DNA from: Thermotoga neapolitana DSM 4359
GTDB taxonomy: Bacteria; Thermotogota; Thermotogae; Thermotogales; Thermotogaceae
Assembly: GCF_000018945.1 (NCBI RefSeq)
Contig: NC_011978.1
Span: forward strand, 310,001-374,000
DNA: 64,000 nucleotides
Reading direction: 5' to 3'
Below, in pieces: positions 24,233-32,669 of the stretch (within the stretch, counting starts at the first letter, position 1; each line of letters starts with the position of its first letter). A program made the translations under genes and the position numbers. Under the pieces are notes generated by a model, which searched no databases, was not told where the DNA came from, and worked only from the letters and a program-made list of their open reading frames with translations.

Positions 24233-24988
24233 TCACACAGCAGTGGATCCTCCATCTATACTTATGATACTTCCCGTCATAAAGCCCGCCTCATCGCATG
24301 CGGCAAAAAGGATAGCGAAAGCAATTTCCTCTTCTTCTCCAAGCCTCTTCATGGGGATCCTGGACGTCATTTTTTTCAGAAGTTCTTCCGGATTTGGGGA
24401 TGCGTTTACCCTTGCCATCAATCCCTCAGACTTCGTGGTACCCGGGCACACCGCGTTCACCCTTATTCCATAGTCCACGTAATCGACCGCAAGGGATCTT
24501 GTAAGACCCAGAAGCGCTGCCTTTGAAACACTGTAAACACATCTTCTTGGGATTCCCACAAGCCCCGCTTCGGAGGAAACATTCACAATAACTCCTCCAC
24601 CCTGCTTTTTCATCTGCTCGACCGCGTATCTCGACAGTAAAAACGGTCCTTTGACATTCACAGCGATCGTTCTGTCGAAGTCCTCTTCTGAAGTCTCTTC
24701 TATGTTTCCATAGGGAACTATACCCGCGTTGTTCACAAGGATATCGAGTCTCCCAAACGCTTCCACCGTTCTTCTCACTATCCGTTCTGCATCCTTTGTT
24801 ACGTCTCCAAGAATGAACACGGCCTCTCCACCCTTGCTTTTTATCAGTTCCACAGTGCCATTGCCTTTCTCCTCGGAAATGTCGTTCACTGCCACTTTCG
24901 CTCCTCTCTCTGCGAACATGATGGCGGCTTTTTTTCCTATTCCGGAACCTGCTCCCGTTATCAAAACCACCTTTCCCTGAAAGTTCAT
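24233..24988 (-). CDS. Short-chain dehydrogenase/reductase
   Basis: 251 residues with the cofactor motif LITGAGSGIGKKAA near residue 8, NNAGIVPYGN near 85, catalytic Ser in VNVSSEAGLVG near 138 and YSVSK (Tyr-x3-Lys) near 153. The C-terminus ends in the family closing segment FMTGSIISIDGGSTAV. The substrate is probably a hydroxyl/keto group of a sugar acid delivered by the TRAP system encoded upstream. It is a clear paralogue of the product at 44685-45452 (shared VNVxSEAGLVGI and GIRVNAVCPGTT segments). Confidence 0.9.
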   Translation of the reverse strand: MNFQGKVVLITGAGSGIGKKAAIMFAERGAKVAVNDISEEKGNGTVELIKSKGGEAVFILGDVTKDAERIVRRTVEAFGRLDILVNNAGIVPYGNIEETSEEDFDRTIAVNVKGPFLLSRYAVEQMKKQGGGVIVNVSSEAGLVGIPRRCVYSVSKAALLGLTRSLAVDYVDYGIRVNAVCPGTTKSEGLMARVNASPNPEELLKKMTSRIPMKRLGEEEEIAFAILFAACDEAGFMTGSIISIDGGSTAV

Positions 24989-25003
24989 AGCTTCAATCCC
25001 TCC

Positions 25004-26287
25004 TTATCCAAAGATGAGGTTCGGTATGAACAGCACGATCTGCGGGAAGAAGATGATGAGAAGTATGGCTATCACCGTTACTATGAGGAAAGGCCAGGAT
25101 GCCTGAATGTACTCTTCTATGCTCGCACCAAGGACTGAACAGCCTGCGTACATGGAAGCCCCCACAGGTGGTGTCTGGTTTCCCATAGCGGCAGAAAGAA
25201 TGAAGACCAGACCGAAATGGACGGGATCGATTCCCAGCTGCCTTGCCACAGGAAGAAGTACAGCCGTGAGCATTAGTATTAGAGCCGTTGCATCAACGAA
25301 CAGACCTGCAAACACGAGGAATATGGAAATCATGACCATCAACACGTTTGAATTGCTGGTGATACCGAGAAGGAACTGAGCAAGTCTTTCTGGAATCCTT
25401 TCCCATATCATTCCATACCCAAAGATAGAAGACATCGAGAGGATGAACATGACACTGCCAATATCGCCAAGAGAGTTTTCGAGGGTTTCCCAGTAGAAAG
25501 TCCTGATGGACATTTCCCTGTGAATCAGAAAACCAACCAGCATTCCGTAAAGCACAGCAAACGAACCAACTTCCGACGGAGTGAAGATACCTCCTCTGAG
25601 TCCTACGATCAACAGAACAGGAAAGATGAGTGCCCAGATACTTCTTCCCAGTGTTCTGAAAATCTCACCTGTTGAAGCACGCTTTTCTCTTTCTGGGGCA
25701 AGGTTCAGTCTATTCGCAACGAACCATATGGTTATCATATAGACAACCATTAAAAGAAGCCCAGGTCCAATTCCCGCCGCAAAGAGCCTTCCAATGGAAA
25801 CCTGACCTATCGTACCGTAGATGATGAAAGCGATACCAGGTGGTATGATCGGCGTGATCAAAGATGTCCAGACGTTGACAGCCACTGCAAAACCTCTTGG
25901 ATATCCTCGTCTTAGCATTTCAGGTCCAAGCATCCTTGTTTCCATCGCTGCATCCGCTATACTAGAACCAGAAACCCCTCCCATCAACGTGGAAAGAACC
26001 GCCGAAACCTGACCGAGTCCACCTTTCATATGACCAACAAGAGTGGAAGCAAAATCAAGAAGCCTTCTTGTCACACCAGCGGAGTTCATCACGTTCCCAG
26101 CCACTATGAACATGGGGATTGCCAGAAGAGCGAAATTGACCGTCTGAGAAAGCAACCTTTGAATGGGGATCGTAATGGGAAGTTCAGGATGCTGAAGGAA
26201 CCACAGAAAACCAGATATTCCAATTGCGAACGCGACGGGCATCCCAAGAATCAAAAATACAGCGAACGCGATCAGCACTATTAGCAT
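25004..26287 (-). CDS. TRAP transporter large permease (DctM type)
   Basis: 427 residues, almost wholly hydrophobic with about twelve membrane helices. This is the sodium-coupled channel subunit of a TRAP transporter. Recognisable family segments include FALLAIPMFIVAGNVMNSAG near residue 53, GQVSAVLSTLMGGVSGSSIADAA near 92 and ANRLNLAPE in the central loop. It starts one base after the small permease gene ends, so the two are coupled. The solute is set by the binding protein encoded at 26824-27837 and is not known from sequence. Confidence 0.93.
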   Translation of the reverse strand: MLIVLIAFAVFLILGMPVAFAIGISGFLWFLQHPELPITIPIQRLLSQTVNFALLAIPMFIVAGNVMNSAGVTRRLLDFASTLVGHMKGGLGQVSAVLSTLMGGVSGSSIADAAMETRMLGPEMLRRGYPRGFAVAVNVWTSLITPIIPPGIAFIIYGTIGQVSIGRLFAAGIGPGLLLMVVYMITIWFVANRLNLAPEREKRASTGEIFRTLGRSIWALIFPVLLIVGLRGGIFTPSEVGSFAVLYGMLVGFLIHREMSIRTFYWETLENSLGDIGSVMFILSMSSIFGYGMIWERIPERLAQFLLGITSNSNVLMVMISIFLVFAGLFVDATALILMLTAVLLPVARQLGIDPVHFGLVFILSAAMGNQTPPVGASMYAGCSVLGASIEEYIQASWPFLIVTVIAILLIIFFPQIVLFIPNLIFG

Positions 26288-26288
26288 A

Positions 26289-26774
26289 TTATTGTGCCTC
26301 CTTCTTGTTGCGGAATTCGGCCAATATCTTCAAGATGGTGGATCTGAACAGGAGTACCCCACCGACAGGAACACTCAGGGTAACCCAGGTGTAGCTGAAG
26401 TTTGGCATACCAACGAAGGTTCTGTATCTTGTTTTATAGGACAGATAAAAGCCCCACACGATCAGATAGAAAGAAAACGCAAGGATTATGAAGTAATTTA
26501 TGAGCCTTATGATCTTCTGTTTGCGTTCTGAAAGACGTTTCACAAAGATATCTACAGACATCATTTTGTTTTCACGCCATGCGATATCCACCGCAAAGAA
26601 AGCCGCCCAGCCGAACAGAAACGTGCTGAAATCCACCGCCCAGTTTATAGGATGACCTATGAATCTTGCAACACCAGAGGCAAAAACCATAACGATCATC
26701 ACAAGAAGGAGTATCTTGGCAGAGTGCTTTTCGATTTTCAGAAGGATCTCGTCCAGTTTTTTCACGTCTCTCAC
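26289..26774 (-). CDS. TRAP transporter small permease (DctQ type)
   Basis: 161 residues with four hydrophobic helices and the family segment AAFFAVDIAWRENKMMSVDIFVKRLSE (near 55-81). The membrane partner of DctM in a tripartite ATP-independent periplasmic transporter. It lies between the binding-protein gene and dctM, and a GC-rich hairpin separates it from the binding-protein gene. Confidence 0.9.
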   Translation of the reverse strand: MRDVKKLDEILLKIEKHSAKILLLVMIVMVFASGVARFIGHPINWAVDFSTFLFGWAAFFAVDIAWRENKMMSVDIFVKRLSERKQKIIRLINYFIILAFSFYLIVWGFYLSYKTRYRTFVGMPNFSYTWVTLSVPVGGVLLFRSTILKILAEFRNKKEAQ

Positions 26775-26794
26775 CTCTGATAGATAGAATGAAG

Positions 26795-26817
26795 GCCCGC
26801 CCCCGAAGGGGCCGGGC
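26795..26817 (-). other. GC-rich hairpin after the TRAP binding-protein gene
   Basis: A stem of 9 pairs with one mismatch (GCCCG and CCCC arms) around a 3-nt loop, without a T run. It lies 7 bp after the binding-protein stop and inside the operon. It could stabilise the 3' end of the binding-protein message or terminate partially, giving more binding protein than permease. Confidence 0.7.
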
Positions 26818-26823
26818 TGATGG

Positions 26824-27837
26824 TCACTCTCCTTTCACTTCTCTGATCAGCTGGTTGAGAGCATCTTCGAGTCCAAGGTTCCTGTAAGCCTGTTTTGCTC
26901 TTTCCATGAAGGCTTCTTTGTCGATTTCAGAGGCCGGTATCACCGTCATACCCTTTTCAATACACTTCTGTTTGAACTCTTCTTCGAGCTCTTTCATGAT
27001 TTTGAGAGAAACCTCTATACCTGCTTTGTCCATTTCTTCCTCAACTATCTGCTGGTATTCCGGTGGCAGGCTGTTGAACCAGTCTGCGCTGACGATCTCA
27101 AAGTTGATGAGGAGGAAGTGTCCCGTCTCAGACATGTACTTCAAAACTTCGTACAGACCACCGTTGTAGACGTTCGCGTAGGTGAGTTCTGCACCGTCGA
27201 CCGCTTTCGTCTGGACTGCCGTGTAGATTTCTCCAAAGTTGATGGCAACCGGTACCGCTCCGAGGGCTCTTATGGACTCCTGCCATGCTGGAGCACCCGG
27301 TGTTCTGATTCTGAGTCCCTGGAGATCCTCGGGTTTTCTGATGGGCTTGTTCGTTACAAAGTGCCTGTAACCCTGTACCCAGTAGAATGAGAGAACCTTT
27401 ATGTTGTACTTCTGTTCGAGTTCCTTCAGCCACTTCTGCATCGTTGGTGACTGTTTGATCTTCTTCAAAATCTCAATGGCTTCTTCGGGTGTTTTCGCTC
27501 CCATGAAATCGATGAAGTAGGCAAGGTTCATAACACCGATGTCCTTCACGTACATTCCAAGCCTTGCGGAGTCGGTGTTCCATCCTACAGGTGCTCCCAT
27601 TCTGATCTGCTCGATGATGTCTTCTTCCACACCAAGCTGAGAACTCGGGAAGACTTCAATTCTGACATCACCGTTCGTTCTCTCTTCAACGGCCTTTGCC
27701 CACTTCAGAAATGCCTGGTGGTAGGGTTCTCCGGGAGCGAGAACGTGACCGAATCTCAGAGTCCACCTGGCACCGAACACAACAGACACGAGAAACACAC
27801 CCAGAATCACCGCTAGGAGAATCTTCCTGCTCACCAT
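26824..27837 (-). CDS. TRAP transporter solute-binding protein (DctP type)
   Basis: 337 residues with a signal peptide (ILLAVILGVFLVSVVFGA). Mature-protein features of the DctP family are RFGHVLAPGEPYHQAFLKWAKAVEE near residue 28, a conserved arginine in GLRIRTPGAPAWQESIRALGAVPV near 172 (the carboxylate-binding residue in the family), and NFGEIYTAVQTKAVDGAELTYAN near 199. It is the first gene of the operon and therefore determines its specificity, presumably an organic or sugar acid. A promoter with an inverted repeat lies upstream. Confidence 0.93.
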   Translation of the reverse strand: MVSRKILLAVILGVFLVSVVFGARWTLRFGHVLAPGEPYHQAFLKWAKAVEERTNGDVRIEVFPSSQLGVEEDIIEQIRMGAPVGWNTDSARLGMYVKDIGVMNLAYFIDFMGAKTPEEAIEILKKIKQSPTMQKWLKELEQKYNIKVLSFYWVQGYRHFVTNKPIRKPEDLQGLRIRTPGAPAWQESIRALGAVPVAINFGEIYTAVQTKAVDGAELTYANVYNGGLYEVLKYMSETGHFLLINFEIVSADWFNSLPPEYQQIVEEEMDKAGIEVSLKIMKELEEEFKQKCIEKGMTVIPASEIDKEAFMERAKQAYRNLGLEDALNQLIREVKGE

Positions 27838-27876
27838 CCTACACCTCCTCTGTAAAAATATTTTTTTCTCATGATG

Positions 27877-27930
27877 ATGTGTTTCACATTTTGCAAAAAA
27901 ATTTTATGTCGGACGAGGATGCAAAGTCAA
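27877..27930 (-). promoter_or_regulatory. Promoter and candidate operator of the TRAP operon
   Basis: Minus strand: TTGACT (27925-27930), TAAAAT (27901-27906), spacer 18 bp. A perfect inverted repeat ATGTG-TTT-CACAT at 27877-27889 covers the region just after the expected RNA start, a position for repression, perhaps by the RpiR protein of the same operon. Confidence 0.6.
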
Positions 27931-27987
27931 CGGTTAACATTTCTGTTACATAGTGTGGTGATAGGATATCGATAAGGAGGGACTGGG

Positions 27988-28569
27988 ATGCGGGTGTTTG
28001 CCTTTCTTGGTGACAGATACCACGATCATGATCTCTTTCTGGAAACGCTGAAGGACGTTTTGAACGGGCAAATCCACGATCTTAATCCAGAAGACTTTTC
28101 AGAGATAGAAAAACTTCCGGATCTTGTCGTTATAGGACGCTGGAACCTTCTCGATGAAACCATCCCGTGGGTGAGTGAAAAGGAAACAAAACTTCTGGAG
28201 GAATACATCAAAACAGGTGGGAAACTCTTTGTCTGGCACTCCGGACTTTCCCGCTTTCCCGAGAGTTACAACAGACTCGTTGGAGGAAGGTTCATACACC
28301 ATCCGCCACAGAAAAAAGTGAAATACTACGGAAAAAATGTTGAATTCGAACTGATAGATGAGCACTACTTCGTTGAGCTGTACTCGGATGTGGAGATATT
28401 CCTCTGGAGTGAATCAGAAGACGGTGTTTCCATCGCGGGCTGGACGAGAAGGTTTCACGAAGGGAAAATACTGGCCCTCACGCCCGCTCACGGTGAGGGC
28501 CTGAAGGATGAAACTTTCAGGAACTTTTTGAAGAACACCCTTTCATCTTTCATGACTCAGGCTTCCTGA
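27988..28569 (+). CDS. ThuA-like (trehalose-utilisation type) protein
   Basis: 193 residues with a class-I glutamine-amidotransferase-like flavodoxin fold as in ThuA. Visible segments are FLGDRYHDHDLFLETLKDVL, LLEEYIKTGGKLFVWHSGLSRF near residue 75, GGRFIHHPPQKKVKY near 100, and IAGWTRRFHEGKILALTPAHGEG near 152 with the family histidine. The function is not established; ThuA relatives act in disaccharide catabolism. It is alone on its strand, next to the divergent TRAP promoter, and its end overlaps the convergent metallochaperone gene by 13 bp. Confidence 0.75.
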   Translation: MRVFAFLGDRYHDHDLFLETLKDVLNGQIHDLNPEDFSEIEKLPDLVVIGRWNLLDETIPWVSEKETKLLEEYIKTGGKLFVWHSGLSRFPESYNRLVGGRFIHHPPQKKVKYYGKNVEFELIDEHYFVELYSDVEIFLWSESEDGVSIAGWTRRFHEGKILALTPAHGEGLKDETFRNFLKNTLSSFMTQAS

Positions 28570-28760
28570 TAACTCTCCACCGGATAGTCGATTTCCTCGA
28601 GTTTTTTCAGAACACTGTCCAGATCTTCTGTTTCAACGATAACTTTCTTTTCCTCCACACTCACTTCGTAATCTTTGATCCCAAGTTCGTCTAGTGCCTT
28701 CGAAATCCTCATCTTGCAGTGATTACAGGAAATATCCGGTACGTTGAGTACGTACTTCAT
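28557..28760 (-). CDS. HMA-domain metallochaperone (CopZ-like)
   Basis: 67 residues, a single heavy-metal-associated domain. The metal loop is PDISCNHCKMRISKAL with the CXXC pair at about 12 and 15, in the ferredoxin-like alpha/beta pattern. It probably delivers a soft metal ion, most likely Cu(I), to the ATPase encoded upstream. It is the last gene of the metal operon. Confidence 0.9.
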   Translation of the reverse strand: MKYVLNVPDISCNHCKMRISKALDELGIKDYEVSVEEKKVIVETEDLDSVLKKLEEIDYPVESYQEA

Positions 28761-28772
28761 AACAGCACCTCC

Positions 28773-29015
28773 TCACAGAAATTGAGATTCTATCTCTCTT
28801 ATTATCCTCTCTTCCTCGTTGATCTCCTCCACGATTCTGTTTAGATCTTCTAGAACCTTTTCAACATCCAGACCTTTCTTTTTGCAGGCGTCCTTCAAAC
28901 TCTCCATCTTCGCACAGCAGGTGTCAAAGCCGTATTTTCTGAGTGCCCTTTCCAGTCTCTCATGGGCTTCCATGATTTCCTTGAGAGTGGTATCCTCTCT
29001 TATCTTCTCAATCAC
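28773..29015 (-). CDS. ScdA-N/DUF542-like small protein
   Basis: About 80 residues, mostly helical. The segment YGFDTCCAKMESLKDACKKKGLDVEKVLEDLN matches the DUF542 (ScdA N-terminal) pattern, with a double cysteine where iron-sulfur-repair proteins of the RIC type have theirs. The C-terminal haemerythrin-like half of RIC is absent. I favour the GTG at 29015 (GGAGGTGAGG at proper spacing) over the GTG at 29024, which lies within the ribosome site. A role in metal or redox stress is inferred from the domain and the operon. Confidence 0.75.
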   Translation of the reverse strand: MIEKIREDTTLKEIMEAHERLERALRKYGFDTCCAKMESLKDACKKKGLDVEKVLEDLNRIVEEINEEERIIREIESQFL

Positions 29016-29631
29016 TTTCCTCACCTCCTTTTCTGGCAGTTATCAAACGTACCACATCGCCAAGAAGGTGCTTTTCTTCCTCGATCACAAATCCTGCTTT
29101 CTTTATGTTATCAACCGTTTTTCGGAGCATGCTCGTTCCCAGAAGAGGCTTTGTGAAGATGTGCATCACAAACAACATCACGTTAACGTACCATTTTCCG
29201 CTTCTCATGTGTTCAAGAAAAACGGCTTTTCCAGAGGGCTTGAGAACTCTGTGAACTTCTTTCAAACCCTTTATGGGATCCGGCACCGTACAGAAGACGA
29301 ACGTGGAAACAACGCAGTCGAACTCTTCGTCTGAAAAAGGAAGATTCTGAACGTCCGCTCTCAACAACTTCACCTTTTTTTCTGGAAACTTTTTTAACCT
29401 CTCCTGACACACCCTGAGCATTCCTTCACTGACATCTACACCCACAACGTCTACATCGTCCGGATAGTACGGAACGTTCTTTCCAGTGCCGATGCCAACT
29501 TCCAGAATCCTCTTCCCCTCCACTCTTTTGAAGAGTTCTTCACGAAACCTTGAGAAAAACTTCTTCTCGATGAAGCATTCGAATCTATCGTAAAGTGATG
29601 CAAATCTGTCGTATTTCTTTTCGACACTCAC
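29008..29631 (-). CDS. Class I SAM-dependent methyltransferase
   Basis: 207 residues. SAM-binding motif I is ILEVGIGTGKNVPYYP near residue 40, followed by the acidic VVGVDVSEGML, motif VQNLPFSDEEFDCVVSTFVFC near 93 and LKEVHRVLKPSGKAVFLEHM near 120. It resembles the UbiE/arsenite-type methyltransferases. The substrate is unknown; within this metal-resistance operon a metalloid or a quinone/lipid is possible. The start GTG shares its first base with the stop of the ATPase gene. Confidence 0.85.
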   Translation of the reverse strand: MSVEKKYDRFASLYDRFECFIEKKFFSRFREELFKRVEGKRILEVGIGTGKNVPYYPDDVDVVGVDVSEGMLRVCQERLKKFPEKKVKLLRADVQNLPFSDEEFDCVVSTFVFCTVPDPIKGLKEVHRVLKPSGKAVFLEHMRSGKWYVNVMLFVMHIFTKPLLGTSMLRKTVDNIKKAGFVIEEEKHLLGDVVRLITARKGGEESD

Positions 29632-31775
29632 TATTTCACCCTCATGGAATTGAGGGTCACGGTGATGGAACTGAACGCCATGGCAAGTTCTGCGATCACC
29701 GGATGAAGCAATCCCATCATCGCCATTGGAATGGCTATCACATTGTAGAAGAAGGCCCAGAACAGGTTCTGTTTTATGATTCTGAAGGTTTTTCTCGACA
29801 CCTCGATGGCATCGACGACTTTTGATATACCACCCTTTGTTATGATGATGTCTGCACTGTCGATGGCAAGGTCTGTTCCTGAACCTATTGCTATTCCGAC
29901 GTCTGCCCCTTTCAAAGCAGCGGCGTCGTTCATACCGTCTCCCACCATCGCAACTTTCTTTCCCTGGGCCTGGTAATATCTCACAAGGTCCAGTTTCTCA
30001 GAAGGTTTCACACCCGCGTGGAACTTCTCTATCCCAAGTCGCCTTGCAACCGCTCTTGCTGTCTTTTCGTTGTCTCCCGTTATCATGACAGGTTCTATTC
30101 CCATCTCCTTGAGCCTTCTCACGGCCTCGGGACTGTCTTCCCTGATAGGATCTTCTATCGCAAGAAATCCCACAACTTCACCGTTTCTTCTCACCTCAAC
30201 CACGGTCTTTCCCTCTTCCAGAAGAGACTCGTACCTTGAGTAATCCTGGGGCTTTCCAACAAAATACTCTTCTCCCTTGTAAAGTGCCCTTACCCCTTCT
30301 CCCGGGATCTCTTCCACGTTTTCTATCTCGACCACATCCTGAGAGAGTTCCGAAATTGCTTTTGCAAGAGGATGGTTCGAATTTCTCTCCACGCTCGCTA
30401 CGATCCTCACCAGTTCGTCGGAAAGGTTGTGATCCACCACCCTTGGACTGCCCTCGGTGAGCGTTCCTGTTTTGTCTGTGAGAACCACCCCAATGTCCTT
30501 CGATGTCTGAATCGCCTCGGCGTTTCTTATGAGAAGACCTTTCTTTGCCGCAAGTCCCGTTCCAGTCACAAGGGCCATGGGAGTTGCAAGACCAAGCGCA
30601 CATGGACACGCTATGACGATCGTGGCAACAAAGACGAAGATGGAAAAGGTCAGCGGATCACCGGTCTGTATGATCCACGGAAAGATCTCCCTTGCTTTTT
30701 CTACAAAGGGAAGGAATTGTTCGTAATTGAAGTACCACACCAGGGCACTGGCTATCGCAAGGACGATGATCGTGGGGACAAACCACATGGTGATTCTATC
30801 GGCGAGAGCCTGAATCGGCACCTTCGAACCCTGCGCTTCCTGAATCAATTTGATCATTTGAGACAAAAAGGTGTCTTCTCCTACTTTTGCGACTTTTATT
30901 TTGATAGGGCTCGATACATTCAAAGAACCACCGATTACTTCATCGTTTTCTCTCTTCAAAACCGGTATGGATTCTCCCGTCACTACGGACTCATCGATTG
31001 AAGACTGGCCTTCCACGATCACCCCATCCACGGGTATTCTTTCGCCGGGCTTCACGAGTACGATGAAATCCTCTTTCACCGCCTCTATCGGCATCATCAC
31101 TTCTCCTTCATCGGTGATGACACGGGCTTCTTTCGCCTGAAGTTTCAGAAGGGCTTTGATTTCTTTGCTGGCCCTGTCACGCAGATAAGATTCTATGAAA
31201 CGTCCTGTGATGTGGAACGCAACGATCATGGCACCTATGGCACCGAAAGACATCACGGGAAGTCCTATACTGTCGAGAACAGCCGTTACCCAGGAAGTCA
31301 CCGCACCGAAGAAGATGAGTGTGTCCATGTTCGTGTGCTTATGTGTGAGGGCTATCCATGCCCCTCTGATCGTTCCTCTGCCCACATAGAACGTAACGAA
31401 CGCACCTGCGAAGACCTCTATCCAGGTGAAATACGGCACCTTGGAAACAAACATGTGATAAATCATAAGGAGGGCAAGAGGAGCCGTGACGAGCCAGGCA
31501 AGGATCAAATTCTTTTTCGATTCTTCGTAACGCTTTCTTTCCACGTCCTCTGGTGATTCTGTACTGATTCCATAACCTACCTCTTCCACCGCTTTTTTGA
31601 TTTCCTCGAAGGATAACTCTCTTTCTGCCACGATGAAACCCGTGGAGGTTGCCAGATTCACCGCTGCGAATTTCACCCCGTCGAGTTTTCTCAGGGCCTT
31701 TTCAACGGTTTTCGCACATGTGGCACACGTCATTCCTGTTACGGTGAAGGTCTTCTTTATCCCTTCATTCTTCAC
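29631..31775 (-). CDS. copA: Copper-type P1B-ATPase
   Basis: About 714 residues. One N-terminal HMA domain (GMTCATCAKTVEKAL) precedes eight membrane helices. The transport site is CPCALGLATP, phosphorylation DKTGTLTEGSP, the SNHPLAKAI serine/HP site of P1B pumps, and GDGMNDAAALKGADVGIAIG near the end. The CPC motif and N-terminal CXXC indicate Cu(I) or Ag(I) export across the inner membrane. The start is uncertain: GTG at 31775 has GGAGGA at 7 bp, while an ATG at 31790 has a poorly placed site. The 5' end overlaps the AhpD-like gene. Confidence 0.93.
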   Translation of the reverse strand: MKNEGIKKTFTVTGMTCATCAKTVEKALRKLDGVKFAAVNLATSTGFIVAERELSFEEIKKAVEEVGYGISTESPEDVERKRYEESKKNLILAWLVTAPLALLMIYHMFVSKVPYFTWIEVFAGAFVTFYVGRGTIRGAWIALTHKHTNMDTLIFFGAVTSWVTAVLDSIGLPVMSFGAIGAMIVAFHITGRFIESYLRDRASKEIKALLKLQAKEARVITDEGEVMMPIEAVKEDFIVLVKPGERIPVDGVIVEGQSSIDESVVTGESIPVLKRENDEVIGGSLNVSSPIKIKVAKVGEDTFLSQMIKLIQEAQGSKVPIQALADRITMWFVPTIIVLAIASALVWYFNYEQFLPFVEKAREIFPWIIQTGDPLTFSIFVFVATIVIACPCALGLATPMALVTGTGLAAKKGLLIRNAEAIQTSKDIGVVLTDKTGTLTEGSPRVVDHNLSDELVRIVASVERNSNHPLAKAISELSQDVVEIENVEEIPGEGVRALYKGEEYFVGKPQDYSRYESLLEEGKTVVEVRRNGEVVGFLAIEDPIREDSPEAVRRLKEMGIEPVMITGDNEKTARAVARRLGIEKFHAGVKPSEKLDLVRYYQAQGKKVAMVGDGMNDAAALKGADVGIAIGSGTDLAIDSADIIITKGGISKVVDAIEVSRKTFRIIKQNLFWAFFYNVIAIPMAMMGLLHPVIAELAMAFSSITVTLNSMRVK

Positions 31776-32091
31776 AGCACGATCCTCCATTGTCCTCTGA
31801 TCGGCCATCTTGCCACACCTCCCTCGCCCAGGTTTCTGCAATGCACGCTCCCATGGTGACAGCAACTTCGAGGATCTCTTTTATTTCATCCTTTGTGGCA
31901 CCCATTTCGATCGCTTTCTGATAATATCCCTGAGCACAGGGTTTGCACTTTTCCACAACCGCTATGGCTAAAGCCGTCAGCACTTTGTACTTTGCAGGGA
32001 TAGAACCGTCAGCGAAAGCCTTGTTTCTCATTCTTACAACGGCACCACTCACTTCAGGGAATTCCTTTCTCCAGCGTTCAAATTCACTCAT
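31765..32091 (-). CDS. Carboxymuconolactone decarboxylase / AhpD-like protein
   Basis: 108 residues. The family redox motif is visible as VVEKCKPCAQGYYQKAIEMGATKDEIKEIL (CXXC at about 50 and 53; the usual histidine is replaced by tyrosine). Such proteins are small trimeric peroxidase partners or unknown. A second cysteine pair ends the chain (GSCCEE), which is unusual and could bind metal. It is the second gene of the metal operon, overlapping its neighbours at both ends. Confidence 0.85.
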   Translation of the reverse strand: MSEFERWRKEFPEVSGAVVRMRNKAFADGSIPAKYKVLTALAIAVVEKCKPCAQGYYQKAIEMGATKDEIKEILEVAVTMGACIAETWAREVWQDGRSEDNGGSCCEE

Positions 32092-32341
32092 CCTGGATCC
32101 TCCTTTTCATTCTTTCGTACTCTTCTTCGGTGATCTCACCGCGGGCAAACCTTTCCTTCAGTATCTCAAGAGCCTTTTTGTTACTGGTTCTTCCTTCCGT
32201 TTTCTCATGTCTTTCTCCTCCAAGCCACCTGAAGAGAAAGGCAAAGAGAACCACCAGAATAACTGCCCAGAAAATCATCATGATAACTCCTCCCCAGTTC
32301 CAGGGCCAGAAGCCCCAGCTCCAAAAACAAAAAGGACACAT
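32084..32341 (-). CDS. SHOCT-domain membrane protein
   Basis: 85 residues: a Trp/Cys-rich start (MCPFCFWSWGFWPWNWGG), one membrane helix (about 19-40), a charged linker, and a C-terminal SHOCT motif (ALEILKERFARGEITEEEYERMKRRIQ). The N-terminal C-P-F-C could bind metal. The function is unknown. It is the first gene of the metal-resistance operon, read divergently from the YHS gene across a palindrome. Confidence 0.85.
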   Translation of the reverse strand: MCPFCFWSWGFWPWNWGGVIMMIFWAVILVVLFAFLFRWLGGERHEKTEGRTSNKKALEILKERFARGEITEEEYERMKRRIQDE

Positions 32342-32364
32342 CGTTGATTCCTCCTCTCAAATTA

Positions 32365-32383
32365 TGCTACACTAATTGTAGCA
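32365..32383. promoter_or_regulatory. Palindromic operator between divergent metal genes
   Basis: TGCTACA-CTAAT-TGTAGCA, perfect 7-bp arms, in the 94-bp gap between the SHOCT operon and the YHS gene. It has the size and symmetry of an ArsR/CopY-type metal-sensor site. No such regulator is encoded in the window. AT-rich -10-like elements occur on both sides, so one site could control both directions. Confidence 0.65.
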
Positions 32384-32435
32384 CATTATGAGAGACTAAT
32401 TCAAGTCGAATTTTTCCAGTAAGGAGGTGGATTTT

Positions 32436-32615
32436 ATGAAAGTGAAGGATCCCGTCTGCGGAATGAAGATCGAAAAGGAAGAGGCGGTGGAAAAGGTGGA
32501 ATACATGGGGAAAGAGTACTACTTCTGTTCTCAAGAGTGTGCTGAAAAGTTTAAAGATAATCCAGAACAATACGCGCACCGGGGAAAGTCACGTGGTCAT
32601 GGATGTTGTCATTGA
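32436..32615 (+). CDS. YHS-domain metal-binding protein
   Basis: 59 residues. Begins VKDPVCGMKI and continues VEYMGKEYYFCSQECAEKFKDNPEQY, the YHS domain found in or next to copper ATPases; the C-terminus GHGCCH adds a Cys/His cluster. Probably a small copper or mercury carrier. The ATG at 32436 has AAGGAGGTGG 6 bp upstream; a GTG at 32427 lies in the ribosome site. It is divergent from the metal operon across the shared palindrome. Confidence 0.88.
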   Translation: MKVKDPVCGMKIEKEEAVEKVEYMGKEYYFCSQECAEKFKDNPEQYAHRGKSRGHGCCH

Positions 32616-32621
32616 AAGATT

Positions 32622-32649
32622 AAAAAAAGGCGCCGCCCGGCGCCTTTTA
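32622..32649. terminator. Terminator hairpin at left island boundary
   Basis: GGCGCCG-CC-CGGCGCC flanked by A and T runs, so it works in both directions between the convergent YHS gene and the GH31 gene. Its 24-bp core (32626-32649) is the same as 54445-54468 except for one base, marking both ends of the accessory island. Confidence 0.85.
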
Positions 32650-32669
32650 CTTTGGATTTTGAGATTAGC

